DNA from: Mesorhizobium sp. LHD-90
Lineage (GTDB): Bacteria; Pseudomonadota; Alphaproteobacteria; Rhizobiales; Rhizobiaceae
NCBI RefSeq assembly: GCF_030929505.1
Contig: NZ_JAVFVV010000006.1
Span: forward strand, 1-64,000
Length of the DNA stretch: 64,000 nt
Direction of reading: 5' to 3'
In this document: positions 46,562 to 56,464 of the stretch, piece after piece
Numbering within the stretch: position 1 is the first letter of the stretch
Layout of the letters: each line of letters opens with the position of its first letter
The notes under the pieces: model-generated
The model's database searches: none
Told to the model about the DNA's origin: nothing
The model's input: the letters and a program-made list of their open reading frames with translations, nothing else
Translations under genes and position numbers: made by a program

Positions 46562-48439
46562 ATGCTGACCATAAACGACCTTTCGCTCCGCATCGCCGGG
46601 CGCCTGCTTCTCGACCATGCCACCCTGTCGCTGCCCGAGGGAGCCAAGGCCGGGCTGGTCGGCCGCAACGGCACCGGCAAGACCACGCTGTTCCGCGCCA
46701 TCACCGGCGATCTTTCCAGCGAGACGGGTTCGATCTCGTTGCCGAAGAACACACGCATCGGCCAGGTGGCGCAGGAGGCGCCCGGCACCGAGGAGCCGCT
46801 GATCGACATCGTGATGGCCGCCGACACCGAGCGGGCGGCGCTGCTTGAGGAGGAGAAGACGGCGACCGATCCGGGCCGCATCGCCGAGATCCACATCAGG
46901 CTTGCCGACATCGACGCGCATTCGGCGGAAGCGCGCGCCGCGACCATCCTTGCCGGTCTCGGCTTCGATTCCGAGGCGCAAAGGCGGCCGGCGTCGTCCT
47001 TTTCGGGCGGCTGGCGCATGCGCGTGGCGCTTGCGGCGGTGCTGTTCGCGCAGCCGGACCTTCTGCTGCTCGACGAGCCGACCAACTATCTCGACCTTGA
47101 AGGCACGCTCTGGCTGGAAAACTATGTCTCGAAATACCCGCATACGGTGCTGCTGATCAGCCACGACCGCGACCTTCTCAACCGGGCGGTCAACTCCATA
47201 GTCCACCTCGACCAGAAGAAACTGACCTTCTGGCGCGGCGGCTACGACCAGTTCGAGCGCCAGCGCTCGGAGCAATTGGAGTTGCAGGAAAAGAGCCGGA
47301 TCAAGCAGGAGGCGCAGCGCAAGCACCTGCAGTCCTTCGTCGACCGTTTCCGCGCCAAGGCCTCGAAGGCCCGGCAGGCGCAGTCGCGCATCAAGGCGCT
47401 GGAGAAGATGAAGCCGATCGCCGCCGTGCTCGACGATACGGTGCGGCCGTTCAGCTTTCCCGAGCCGGTGAAGACGGTCGCCTCGCCTATCGTCGCGCTG
47501 TCGGGCGTCAATGTCGGCTATCAGCCGGGGCAGCCGATCCTGAAGAAGCTCAACCTGCGTATCGACAACGACGACCGCATCGCGCTGCTGGGTGCCAACG
47601 GCAATGGCAAGTCGACCTTTGCAAAACTGCTTGCGGGCCGACTGAAGGCCGAGACCGGCACGATGACGGTTGCGCCGGGGCTGAAAGTGTCGATCTTCGC
47701 CCAGCACCAGCTCGACGATTTGCGGCCGGAGGAGAACGCCTACGAGCATGTGCGCCGCATGATGCCGGAGGCGCCGGAATCGAAGGTGCGGGCGCGCGTC
47801 GCCCAGTTCGGCCTGACCACCGAGAAGATGAACACGCCGGCGAAGGATCTTTCCGGCGGCGAGAAAGCGCGGCTCTTGATGGGGCTGTCGGCCTTCGACG
47901 GGCCGAACCTGTTCATCTTCGACGAGCCCACCAACCACCTCGACATCGACTCCAGAGAGGCGCTGATGCTGGCGCTGAACGATTTTCCGGGCGCTGTCAT
48001 CCTGATTTCCCACGACCGCCACCTGATCGAGGCGACGGCCGACCGACTTTGGCTGGTGAAGGACGGTTCGGTTGCTCCGTTCGACGGCGACATGGCGGAT
48101 TACCGCCAGGTCGTCACCGGCGTCTCGACCGACCGGCGCGAGAAACGCGAGGCCGACAAGGCATCGAAGGCCGACCGCCGCCGCGAGGCCGCCGCGCGCC
48201 GTGCCGCCGCCGAACCGTTGGCCAAGGAGATCCGCGCAACCGAGGCGCTGATGGACCGGCTGCGCAAGCGCATCGACCAGCTCGAGGACCGGCTCGCCGA
48301 CCCGACGGTCTACGAAAAGGATCCGACGACCGCCACCCAGCTCGCCAAGGAGCGCTCGCAGCTTGGCGCTCAACTCTCTCAGCAGGAGGAACGCTGGCTG
48401 GAGATGTCGGCGGAGTATGAGGAGGCGATCGCCGAGTAG
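46562..48439 (+). CDS. ABC-F family ATPase, Uup-like
   Basis: A protein of 625 residues with two ABC domains and no membrane segments. Domain 1 has Walker A GRNGTGKTT and Walker B LLLLDEPTNYLD, the linker is the charged KARQAQSRIKALEKM region, and domain 2 has GANGNGKST, LSGGEKARLLMGL and FIFDEPTNHLD. A charged C-terminal coiled coil (about 535-625) is typical of Uup. ABC-F proteins act on ribosomes, or on DNA in the case of Uup. An upstream ribosome site is weak. It faces vapB. Confidence 0.88.
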   Translation: MLTINDLSLRIAGRLLLDHATLSLPEGAKAGLVGRNGTGKTTLFRAITGDLSSETGSISLPKNTRIGQVAQEAPGTEEPLIDIVMAADTERAALLEEEKTATDPGRIAEIHIRLADIDAHSAEARAATILAGLGFDSEAQRRPASSFSGGWRMRVALAAVLFAQPDLLLLDEPTNYLDLEGTLWLENYVSKYPHTVLLISHDRDLLNRAVNSIVHLDQKKLTFWRGGYDQFERQRSEQLELQEKSRIKQEAQRKHLQSFVDRFRAKASKARQAQSRIKALEKMKPIAAVLDDTVRPFSFPEPVKTVASPIVALSGVNVGYQPGQPILKKLNLRIDNDDRIALLGANGNGKSTFAKLLAGRLKAETGTMTVAPGLKVSIFAQHQLDDLRPEENAYEHVRRMMPEAPESKVRARVAQFGLTTEKMNTPAKDLSGGEKARLLMGLSAFDGPNLFIFDEPTNHLDIDSREALMLALNDFPGAVILISHDRHLIEATADRLWLVKDGSVAPFDGDMADYRQVVTGVSTDRREKREADKASKADRRREAAARRAAAEPLAKEIRATEALMDRLRKRIDQLEDRLADPTVYEKDPTTATQLAKERSQLGAQLSQQEERWLEMSAEYEEAIAE

Positions 48440-48659
48440 GGAGGCAGAGCCCCGCATCCCGTTTGCTTGTCGACCGGCAGGAACGCAAAGCCGCAACGCC
48501 AGGCGGAATTGCGATCCCCATCTCGCAACTACAAATGTCGCGAATTGTCAGGAGAGGTTTTTGCGGAAGCTGCCTGGCAGCCGCAAAGCTGGTATAGGCG
48601 TCGGCTCGCTTGGCAAGCCAAGCTGAAAAAACCTCTTTGCTCCCCAGGGATCGATCGCG

Positions 48660-49673
48660 ATGAACGATGCTTCCTCTGCAAGGACCCTCAGCTATGTCAC
48701 CGAGGCCGTGCCCTTGGCCATTGCCGCGCACGGCATGAAAAAAGCCTTCGGCGACGTGCGTGCGGTCGATGGAATCGACCTGGAGGTGCCGCGCGGCATC
48801 ATCTTTGCCATTCTGGGTCCCAATGGCGCTGGCAAGACCACGCTGATGCGCATGCTCGCCACCCTTGCCCGTCCCGACGCCGGCTCCGCCACCATCATGG
48901 GGCACGATCTCGTTCAGGCACCGCACAAGGTCCGCGAGGTCATTGCCATGACCGGCCAGTTCGCCTCGCTCGACGAAGACCTGACCGGCCGGGAAAATCT
49001 CATGCTGCTCGCCCGGCTCTGGGGTTTTCGCGGCCGCGCCGCGAAAGCCAGGGCCGACGATCTGCTGGCTACGTTCGGCTTGTCCGACGCGGCCACCAAG
49101 CAGGTGAAGGATTATTCCGGCGGCATGCGGCGACGGCTGGACATCGCCGCCTCGCTGGTGGTGACGCCGGACGTGCTGTTCCTCGACGAGCCGACCACCG
49201 GCCTCGATCCGAAAGCCCGCAAGGACGTCTGGGCGATGATCCGCGGGCTTGCCGATTCCGGCGTCACCATCCTGCTCACGACGCAATATCTGGAAGAAGC
49301 CGATCAGCTAGCGGCGCGCATCGCCGTCATAGATCACGGTAAAAAGATCGCCGAGGGCACCAGCCGCGAGTTGAAGGCGGCCACCGGCTCCGGCGTGCTG
49401 CATGTCGCGCTTGCCGATCCGGCGCATCTCGACCGGGCCGCTGCCATTCTCGAAAGCCGGCTGGGGCATACGGTCCAGCGCAGCACCGAGGGCGCCGAGC
49501 TGTCGATACTCGCCGGGACGGCAAAGGCCGCCAACGAGGCTGTCGCCGTGCTGGTCGCCGAAGGCATCGAGCCTTCGGACTTTTCCATGGGCCAGCCGAG
49601 CCTTGACGAGGTGTTTTTCGCCTTGACCGGCCAGCCGGGCTCGGGTGAGAGCCAGAAGGACGAAAGCCGATGA
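48660..49673 (+). CDS. DrrA-type ABC exporter ATPase
   Basis: A protein of 337 residues. Walker A GPNGAGKTT is near 54-62, the signature YSGGMRRRLDIA near 153, and Walker B VLFLDEPTTGLD near 175. The C-terminal extension (about 240-330), with SMGQPSLDEVFFALTG, is typical of the daunorubicin-resistance subfamily. It pairs with the permease encoded directly after, whose ATG overlaps its stop. Drug, lipid or polysaccharide export is likely; the substrate is unknown. Confidence 0.9.
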   Translation: MNDASSARTLSYVTEAVPLAIAAHGMKKAFGDVRAVDGIDLEVPRGIIFAILGPNGAGKTTLMRMLATLARPDAGSATIMGHDLVQAPHKVREVIAMTGQFASLDEDLTGRENLMLLARLWGFRGRAAKARADDLLATFGLSDAATKQVKDYSGGMRRRLDIAASLVVTPDVLFLDEPTTGLDPKARKDVWAMIRGLADSGVTILLTTQYLEEADQLAARIAVIDHGKKIAEGTSRELKAATGSGVLHVALADPAHLDRAAAILESRLGHTVQRSTEGAELSILAGTAKAANEAVAVLVAEGIEPSDFSMGQPSLDEVFFALTGQPGSGESQKDESR

Positions 49674-50476
49674 GCGAAACGATCGTCTTGCGGCGCCCGC
49701 AGAAGGTCGCCCGCCCGGCCCGACCCTCCGCCATTTCCAATGCACTCGTCTTCGGCTGGCGCGCGGTGCTGAAATTCAAGCACGTGCCGGAGCAGCTTTT
49801 CGATCTGGTGATGACGCCGATCATGTTCACGCTGCTGTTCACCTTCGTCTTCGGCGGCGCGCTTGCCGGCTCGCCCGGCGATTATCTGCAGTTCTTCCTG
49901 CCCGGCATCCTCGTGCAGACCGTTGTCTTCAACTCGGTCTATTCGGGCATGGGCCTGTCGACCGACCTCGGAAAAGGCCTGTTCGACCGTTTCCGCTCGC
50001 TGCCGATCTGGTCGCTCTCGCCCTTTGCCGGCCTGATGGTCGGCGATGTGCTCCGCCATCTGATCGCCGGGTCGATCATCCTCGGCATCGGCCTGATCCT
50101 CGGCTACCGGCCGCAGGAAGGTTTTTTCGGCGTGGTTGCAGCCTTCGCGCTGCTGATCGCCATCGGCTTCGGCGTCGGCTGGATTTTTATCGTGCTCGGC
50201 CTTTTGATCCGCACGCCGATGACGGTGATGACCATCGGCTTCACCTTCATCTTCCCGCTGGTCTTCGCCTCCAACATCATGGTCGACCCGGGCACCATGC
50301 CCGGCTGGCTGCGCGCCTTCGTCGACGTCAATCCGGTGTCGTCGATGACCACGGCCCTGCGCGGGCTGATGGACGGCGGCGCGACTCTTGGCCAGATCGG
50401 TCTGGCACTGGTCGCACCCATAGTGCTGACTGCGATCCTGGCCCCGACCACCGTGTGGCTGTATTTGAGGCGGTGA
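49670..50476 (+). CDS. DrrB-type ABC-2 exporter permease
   Basis: A protein of 268 residues with six membrane helices of the ABC-2 type. Family stretches include QLFDLVMTPIMFTLLFTFVFGGAL and the FPLVFASNIMV region with NPVSSMTTALRGLM near the end. It overlaps the ATPase gene by four bases and completes a two-gene exporter. No accessory outer-membrane component is nearby. Confidence 0.9.
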   Translation: MSETIVLRRPQKVARPARPSAISNALVFGWRAVLKFKHVPEQLFDLVMTPIMFTLLFTFVFGGALAGSPGDYLQFFLPGILVQTVVFNSVYSGMGLSTDLGKGLFDRFRSLPIWSLSPFAGLMVGDVLRHLIAGSIILGIGLILGYRPQEGFFGVVAAFALLIAIGFGVGWIFIVLGLLIRTPMTVMTIGFTFIFPLVFASNIMVDPGTMPGWLRAFVDVNPVSSMTTALRGLMDGGATLGQIGLALVAPIVLTAILAPTTVWLYLRR

Positions 50477-50669
50477 GGGAGCGGCGCTGGCACTGTGCTT
50501 CAAGTAAGGGGGCAATCGCCGGAAATTTAGGCTCCGTAGGCGGACTAAATTGAGAAGTGGAGTCAATATGCTCTGCGGACAGAAGTGATGCTTTGCATTC
50601 CGACCACAACCCCACGTATCGTGAGGCGAATCAACTTCTCACACTGCTGCAAAAGGGCCGTCGCCTCCC

Positions 50670-51875
50670 ATGCCGCTCCTATCCATCTGGCAATCCAATC
50701 CTGAGGCGATTGATCAATTCACAATCGAGCAGGTCGTATCCTCCGCGGGAGATGGGAACCTTCGGGATGGTTCCGTCTGCTCGTCAGAGTTAGTGACATT
50801 TTTCTCAGAGGTTCCTTCGGAAAAGCTGGCCAAATATGTCCAACACTGCCTAGGTTCAAAATTTGAAAAGGGAGGGATGGTTCTCCAAGATTTGGTCAAT
50901 GAGCTTGGCCGACGCCTCGACTATGAGGTGGCCAATGGTCGCTATCAAGGTACATCAAATTCCATTGGATTCGACGGTCTATGGAAGTCACCCGAAGGAA
51001 GAACCGTCGTTGTTGAGGTGAAAACTAGCGACGCCTACCGTATCTCATTGGATACGCTCTCTGAGTATCGACAGAAATTAATCTCTTCTGCGGTAATTTC
51101 CGAAAATTCATCTATTTTGATAGTGGTTGGTCGTCAGGATACCGGTGAGCTCGAAGCTCAGATAAGAGGTTCACGTCATGCATGGGACATTCGCCTGATA
51201 AGCGCCGAAGCGCTGATCAAGCTTGTGACCTTGAAGGAAGACTCCGACGAGCCGGAAACGGGTAGCAAGATACGGAGCGTGTTGACGCCAGTCGAGTACA
51301 CCAGACTCGATGGCCTGGTTGACGTGATGTTCACGACGGCAAAGGACATAGAGCAAGATCTAGCGGCGGAGGTCGCAACCGATTCAAAGGTTGAAATAAG
51401 AGAGGAAACGCGGACTGAATCAGCCTCTATCACTCATGGAATGACAGACAGCCGCCAGTTGCAGATCAAGCGGGACGCGATTGTGGCGGCGATGTCGTCC
51501 CACCTTGGTGATCCGTTGGTCAAGAAGAGCCGTGCTCTCTACCAAAGCGCAAATCATGAAAAACGAATCGCCTGCACGATATCCAAGAGATATGCAGCCG
51601 GCTCAACATATTGGTATGCCTACCACCCGAAGTGGGATGCCTTTCTGAAGGATGGAGTTGAGGGATTCTTTGTTCTCGGTTGTATGGATTTAGACCTAGC
51701 GTTTGCACTGCCGAGAAATGCGGTAGCCGAAATCCTAGATGATCTGCATGTGTCGGAAACGGCTTCCGGGATGTACTGGCATATTCACATCACAGAGCGC
51801 GGCAAGTCGAGATACGAGCTGGTTATTCCAAGGAAGCAGAACATAGATCTCAAACGATTTGAGGTTAGCTTGTGA
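50670..51875 (+). CDS. Orphan PD-(D/E)XK nuclease-like protein
   Basis: A protein of 401 residues. The N-terminal half has a restriction-endonuclease pattern: Glu78 (VNELGRRLDY), Asp102 (IGFDGLW) and Glu116-Val-Lys118 (VVVEVKTSD), at the spacing expected for a PD-(D/E)XK active site. A charged linker (about 215-270) leads to a C-terminal domain of aromatic-rich beta strands (YWYAYHPKWDAFL, GMYWHIHITERG). I do not know a named family for the whole. GC content is near 50 percent against well over 60 percent around it, a sign of transfer. No partner methylase, helicase or transposase is adjacent. The start has no clear ribosome site. A defence role is plausible but unproven. Confidence 0.8.
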   Translation: MPLLSIWQSNPEAIDQFTIEQVVSSAGDGNLRDGSVCSSELVTFFSEVPSEKLAKYVQHCLGSKFEKGGMVLQDLVNELGRRLDYEVANGRYQGTSNSIGFDGLWKSPEGRTVVVEVKTSDAYRISLDTLSEYRQKLISSAVISENSSILIVVGRQDTGELEAQIRGSRHAWDIRLISAEALIKLVTLKEDSDEPETGSKIRSVLTPVEYTRLDGLVDVMFTTAKDIEQDLAAEVATDSKVEIREETRTESASITHGMTDSRQLQIKRDAIVAAMSSHLGDPLVKKSRALYQSANHEKRIACTISKRYAAGSTYWYAYHPKWDAFLKDGVEGFFVLGCMDLDLAFALPRNAVAEILDDLHVSETASGMYWHIHITERGKSRYELVIPRKQNIDLKRFEVSL

Positions 51876-51976
51876 AGCTTTTTGTCTGACTGGGTGCGTA
51901 GCAGTGGTCCAGCCATCCAGTCCGAACAAGTGACTGGCTCTACACCTGCGTTGCAAAACCGGCTAGACACGCGGCC

Positions 51977-54100
51977 ATGAACCAGCACGCCAGCATCGCG
52001 CAAGCCAAACTCCGCATCGGCCATTCGGCCTGTCCGCACGACTGCCCGTCGACCTGCGCGCTCGACGTCGAATTGCTCGACGAGCGCACGATCGGCCGCA
52101 TCCACGGCGCCAAGGCAAACACCTACACGGCCGGCGTGATCTGCGCGAAGGTCGCGCGCTACGCCGACCGCGTCCACCATCCGGACCGCCTGTTGAAGCC
52201 CTTGGTGCGCGCCGGCGCAAAGGGCGATGGCATCTGGAAGGAGGCGAACTGGGAATCCGCGCTCGATCTCGTCGCCGAAAAATTCGTCGCGGCGGAAGAG
52301 AAATACGGCAGCGAGACGGTCTGGCCGTACTATTATGCCGGCACAATGGGCCTGGTGCAGCGCGACGGCATCCATCGGCTGCGGCACGCAAAAAGATATT
52401 CCGGCTTTTTCGGCTCCATCTGCACCAATCTCGCCTGGACCGGCTGGATGATGGGCGCCGGAAAACTCGCCGGGCCGGATCCGCGCGAGATGGCGAAGTC
52501 CGATTGCGTGGTGATCTGGGGCACCAATGCGGTGGTCACGCAGGTCAACGTGATGACCCACGCGGTGCGCGCCCGCAAGGAGCGCGGCGCCAAGATCGTG
52601 GTGATCGACATCTACGACAACGCCACCATGAAGCAGGCCGACATGGGCCTGGTGCTGAAGCCCGGCACCGACGGGGCACTGGCCTGCGCGGTCATGCACG
52701 TGCTGTTCCGGGACGGACTGGCCGACCGCGCCTATCTCGAAAAATACACCGACGATCCGAAGGGGTTTGAAGCGCATCTGGCCGACAAGACGCCGGAATG
52801 GGCGGCTGACATCACCGGTCTCTCCGTGGCAGAGATCGAGGCCTTCGCGCGACTCGTCGGCACCACCAAACGCACCTTCTTCCGGCTCGGCTACGGGTTT
52901 TCGCGCCAGCGCAACGGCGCGGTCAACATGCATGCAGCGCTGTCGATTGCCGCGGTGACCGGCTGCTGGCAATACGAAGGCGGCGGCGCCTTCCACTCCA
53001 ACTCCGGCATTTTGAAACTCAACACCGATCTCGTCGAGGGCACGAGGCTGCGCGATCCGAACATCCGCTATCTCGACCATTCCCGCATCGGGCCGGTGCT
53101 GACCGGCGCGCCGGACGCGCTGTTCGGCGGGCCGCCGGTGACGGCGATGCTGATCCAGAACACCAATCCGGCCAACGTCGCGCCGGAGCAGCGGCTGGTG
53201 AAACAGGGCTTTTTGCGTGACGACCTGTTCACCTGCGTGCACGAGCAGTTCATGACCGACACGGCAAAACTCGCCGACGTCGTGCTGCCGGCGACGATGT
53301 TCCTGGAACACGACGACATCTACAAGGGCGGCGGCAACCAGCACATCACGCTCGGCCCGAAACTGATCGATCCGCCGGAAGGGCCGCGCTCCAACCATTT
53401 CGTTATCGAGGAACTGGCGAAACGCCTCGGCGTCGCCGACCGGCCGGGCTTCGGCCTGACCGAGCGTGAGCACATCGACATCATGCTGGACAAGAAGGGT
53501 CTTGGAACCTTCGAGACCTTCAAGGAACAGCGTTGGGCCGACCTGCAGCCGGAGTTCGAACAGGCGCATTTCATTAGCGGGTTCGGCCACCCGGATGGGA
53601 AATATCGCTTTCGTCCTGATTGGACCGGCACGCCAGCGCCCAACCGCCCGCCGAAGAGCATGGGTATCTTCGGTCCGCACCAGCGGCTGCCGGAATTCCC
53701 GGACCATGTCGACCTGATCGAGGTGGCCGATGACGAGCACCCGTTCCGGCTGGCGACCTCGCCGGCGCGCAATTTCCTGAACTCCAGCTTCACCGAGACG
53801 CCGGTCTCGATCGCCAGGGAAATCCGCCCGCAACTCTTGATCCATCCCGACGATGCAGCGTCGCTTGGGCTGGACGAGGGTGCTCGAGTAGAGATCGGCA
53901 ATCCGCGCGGCGAGGTGGTGCTGCACGCAAAGCTCTTCGACGGCGTCAGGCGCGGCGTGGTGATCGCCGAAGGCGTATGGCCGAACAGTGCGCATGAGCG
54001 CGGCGAGGGCATCAACGTGTTGACCGGCGCCGACGCGCCGGCGCCTTATGGTGGTGCTGCGGTTCATGACAACAAGGTGTGGGTACGGGCGGCGGCGTGA
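51977..54100 (+). CDS. Molybdopterin-dependent oxidoreductase, [4Fe-4S]
   Basis: A protein of 707 residues. Cys19, Cys23, Cys27 and Cys56 (ACPHDCPSTC, GVICAKV) should bind one [4Fe-4S] cluster. Cys149 in GSICTNLAW is a candidate Mo ligand. The molybdopterin guanine dinucleotide domains follow (DCVVIWGTNAVVTQ; LIQNTNPANVAPEQ), with the C-terminal dinucleotide-binding domain near 590-700. No Tat signal is present, so it is cytoplasmic. It resembles the DMSO-reductase superfamily branch common in Rhizobiales without known substrate; no electron-transfer partner genes are next to it. Confidence 0.88.
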   Translation: MNQHASIAQAKLRIGHSACPHDCPSTCALDVELLDERTIGRIHGAKANTYTAGVICAKVARYADRVHHPDRLLKPLVRAGAKGDGIWKEANWESALDLVAEKFVAAEEKYGSETVWPYYYAGTMGLVQRDGIHRLRHAKRYSGFFGSICTNLAWTGWMMGAGKLAGPDPREMAKSDCVVIWGTNAVVTQVNVMTHAVRARKERGAKIVVIDIYDNATMKQADMGLVLKPGTDGALACAVMHVLFRDGLADRAYLEKYTDDPKGFEAHLADKTPEWAADITGLSVAEIEAFARLVGTTKRTFFRLGYGFSRQRNGAVNMHAALSIAAVTGCWQYEGGGAFHSNSGILKLNTDLVEGTRLRDPNIRYLDHSRIGPVLTGAPDALFGGPPVTAMLIQNTNPANVAPEQRLVKQGFLRDDLFTCVHEQFMTDTAKLADVVLPATMFLEHDDIYKGGGNQHITLGPKLIDPPEGPRSNHFVIEELAKRLGVADRPGFGLTEREHIDIMLDKKGLGTFETFKEQRWADLQPEFEQAHFISGFGHPDGKYRFRPDWTGTPAPNRPPKSMGIFGPHQRLPEFPDHVDLIEVADDEHPFRLATSPARNFLNSSFTETPVSIAREIRPQLLIHPDDAASLGLDEGARVEIGNPRGEVVLHAKLFDGVRRGVVIAEGVWPNSAHERGEGINVLTGADAPAPYGGAAVHDNKVWVRAAA

Positions 54101-54151
54101 GCCCGCTGACCGATCGGCGATTCGGCGCGAAACCTGCCGTCCGGCGGTCAT

Positions 54152-54667
54152 TCAGCGAAAATCCTTAGGCCTCAGGAAATGCGTGAGCCGCGCCGCGCCG
54201 GGGCCGAGTTGGTCCCATCTGCCGGCGAAGACGAAACGGACAAGCCCCGCGGTCGGGAATTTTTCGCGCAGGCGGGTCAGCGCTCCGGATTCGGAATCGG
54301 CGGACGCAAGCAATCCGGAAAAATCCTCCAGCGCGGGATTGTGCCCGAGCACCAGCAGGGTATCGGCTGCCTTGGGCGCCTTGCGGATCTCCGTCAGCAG
54401 CCCATCGGCCGAGGCTTCATAGATGCCTTCCGCGAAACCGGGCTTCGGCGGATCGGGCAGTTCAGCGGCCACGAGGTCCCACGTCTGGCGTGTCCGCAGC
54501 GCCGGCGACACCATTGCGGCGTCGGGCAGCCAGCCGCGCCAGACCAGTTCGCGCGCCATTCGCGGCGCTGCCTGGATGCCGCGCGGCGCGAGCGGCCGAT
54601 CGAAGTCGGCGAGCCCGGCGTCCTCCCAGCTCGACTTGGCGTGACGGAGGAGGAGCAGCGTTTTCAT
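54152..54667 (-). CDS. SixA-type histidine phosphatase
   Basis: A protein of 171 residues with ATG at 54667. The catalytic LLRHAKSS (His9) and VLGHNPALEDF motifs identify the short SixA branch of the histidine phosphatase superfamily, which dephosphorylates phosphohistidine (for example HPt domains). It lies five bases after the dioxygenase gene and probably shares its transcript. It is convergent with the molybdenum enzyme gene. Confidence 0.87.
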   Translation of the reverse strand: MKTLLLLRHAKSSWEDAGLADFDRPLAPRGIQAAPRMARELVWRGWLPDAAMVSPALRTRQTWDLVAAELPDPPKPGFAEGIYEASADGLLTEIRKAPKAADTLLVLGHNPALEDFSGLLASADSESGALTRLREKFPTAGLVRFVFAGRWDQLGPGAARLTHFLRPKDFR

Positions 54668-54672
54668 GGCGC

Positions 54673-55707
54673 TCAGCTTTGCGCGCGCTGCCACGGGTTG
54701 ACGCGTCCCGCCGCCTTCCAGATGCGGCGGCCCAGGCCGAGGCAAACGAGCATGTCCTCCAGCCACCAGCCGATCAGAACCTTGCGGCCGCGCACGAGGG
54801 GAATCCATGCGGTGTCGAGGAAGGTCAGCGGATTGAAGGGGTTCGGCCGCATCGACGCATAGATTTCCACCCTTGTGGACGATCTGGCGGACAAGCCTCT
54901 GGCATGCAGTCCAAATGTGTCGGCGACGACGAGCGTGTTGCCCGGTACGGCGAAGACGTGACGGGGCGGCAGGTGCAGATGCCGCAGTTCGGCGTCGGTA
55001 ACGCGGAAGGCCCCACCCTTCAGCGCGCCTTCCGAAGAAAGCACGCTGCGCCTCTTGTGCCATGCCTGCCGGCGTTCGGTCGGAAGATGCGAACCGGGAA
55101 CATAGGTGAACGGCCCCTGATCCGGCGCGACGTCTTCCAGGAACAGCCACGCCTTCATCGTCGGATGAAACGTGTCCGTGTGCAGCCGAGTCTGGGGATC
55201 GGAGCTTGAGCCACCGCTCGCGGCTTCGCCGAAGATCGTCTGGACACAGACGATCGGCTCGGCATCGAAGCCGCCGACATAACGGGTGAGGCCGGACCAT
55301 TCCGGCGAGGCCAGAAACTGCCGCAGGGCGGGCATGTCGGCGAGAAGGTCGGGCGTTACCCCGATGCGGCGGGTGACGGCAGCGCCTTCCTTCATCTCGC
55401 GGGCCGGCGCGGACAAGCTACGAAGTTCGGCCAGTAGCGCGGCATGATCGGGCGCGGCAAGCGCATCGCGGATTTCGACAAAACCGTTGGCGGCGAACTC
55501 GTCCCTGTGCCGGTCGGAAACCAGCTTCTCCAGTCGCTTCCTTCGATGCCTCGTCACGGCGTGGGCGAGGCGCAAGCGCCATACGTGCAGGCCCCGGCGG
55601 TTCAGCGACACACTGCCGAGATAGGGGTCGCGGAATGATTTGTAGCCCGAGAACAGGCGCAGGGCGGAGACAGGCAGGAGCAGATATCGCAGTGGATTTC
55701 CGGTCAT
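54673..55707 (-). CDS. Phytanoyl-CoA dioxygenase (PhyH) family protein
   Basis: A protein of 344 residues from ATG at 55707. The iron ligands of Fe(II)/2-oxoglutarate dioxygenases are readable: His and Asp in RLHTDTFHP (about 190), and the distal His in FGLHARG with Arg in STRVEIY (about 280-293). The double-stranded barrel includes WLFLEDVAPDQGPFTYVPGS. The substrate is unknown; the N-terminal basic region is unusual but lacks a signal peptide. It is cotranscribed with the phosphatase gene. Confidence 0.82.
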   Translation of the reverse strand: MTGNPLRYLLLPVSALRLFSGYKSFRDPYLGSVSLNRRGLHVWRLRLAHAVTRHRRKRLEKLVSDRHRDEFAANGFVEIRDALAAPDHAALLAELRSLSAPAREMKEGAAVTRRIGVTPDLLADMPALRQFLASPEWSGLTRYVGGFDAEPIVCVQTIFGEAASGGSSSDPQTRLHTDTFHPTMKAWLFLEDVAPDQGPFTYVPGSHLPTERRQAWHKRRSVLSSEGALKGGAFRVTDAELRHLHLPPRHVFAVPGNTLVVADTFGLHARGLSARSSTRVEIYASMRPNPFNPLTFLDTAWIPLVRGRKVLIGWWLEDMLVCLGLGRRIWKAAGRVNPWQRAQS

Positions 55708-55753
55708 CGCGACCGCGGTCCGTTTCCCGTCGATCCGACGCCTCCGTCCCGCC

Positions 55754-56464
55754 TCATGGTGTGATGCGCGCCAAATGCTCGAGATCGTAGTCGGTCTGGA
55801 GCGGCTCCGGCGCGAAGAGGGTGCCGGAGCGGTTGGCATTGGCGTCCTCGAAACCCGAAAAGACGACGTCGACGCCTTCCATGCGGGCCTTGTCCTCGGC
55901 GACCAGCCGCAGCGCCAGTGGGTAGAGACGGTGCTCTGCCTTCAGCACGCGCGCAGCGAGCTTTTCTTCCGTGTCCCCGACCGGCACCGGCACCGCAGCC
56001 TGCGCGATGATCGGCCCGTCGTCCATCTGCGGCGTCACGAAATGCACGGTACAGCCGTGGATGCGCACGCCGGCCTCGATTGCGCGGCGATGCGTGTCGA
56101 GGCCCTTGAACAGCGGTAGCAGGGCAGGGTGGATGTTGATCATCCGTCCTGACCATTCGGCGACGAAGGCGTCGGTCAGCAGCCGCATATAGCCGGCGAG
56201 GCAGACGATCTCGGCACCGAACACATGCAGCGTCGCGTCGATCGCCTGGTCGTGCGCTTCCTTGCTGTCGAAATCGACGCGCGGGAGCACTTTGGTGACA
56301 ATGCCGGCTGCATCGGCATAGGCCAGACCGGGGGCATCCGCCCTGTCGGAGACGACGCCGACGATCTCGGCGGGAAAATCCTGCTCCCTGGCCGCAGTGA
56401 TCAGCGCGGCCATGTTCGAGCCGCGACCCGAAATCAGGATCGAAACGCGCTTCTTGACGATCAT
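55754..56464 (-). CDS. purN: Phosphoribosylglycinamide formyltransferase
   Basis: A protein of 236 residues. [12 protein letters not shown] opens the nucleotide-binding fold, and catalytic residues are Asn and His in NIHPALLP (about 108-115) and Asp in DDGPIIAQ (about 147). It formylates GAR with 10-formyl-THF in purine synthesis. The C-terminus is about 20 residues longer than in E. coli, as is common in Rhizobiales. Its ATG overlaps the purM stop by four bases. Confidence 0.95.
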   Translation of the reverse strand: MIVKKRVSILISGRGSNMAALITAAREQDFPAEIVGVVSDRADAPGLAYADAAGIVTKVLPRVDFDSKEAHDQAIDATLHVFGAEIVCLAGYMRLLTDAFVAEWSGRMINIHPALLPLFKGLDTHRRAIEAGVRIHGCTVHFVTPQMDDGPIIAQAAVPVPVGDTEEKLAARVLKAEHRLYPLALRLVAEDKARMEGVDVVFSGFEDANANRSGTLFAPEPLQTDYDLEHLARITP

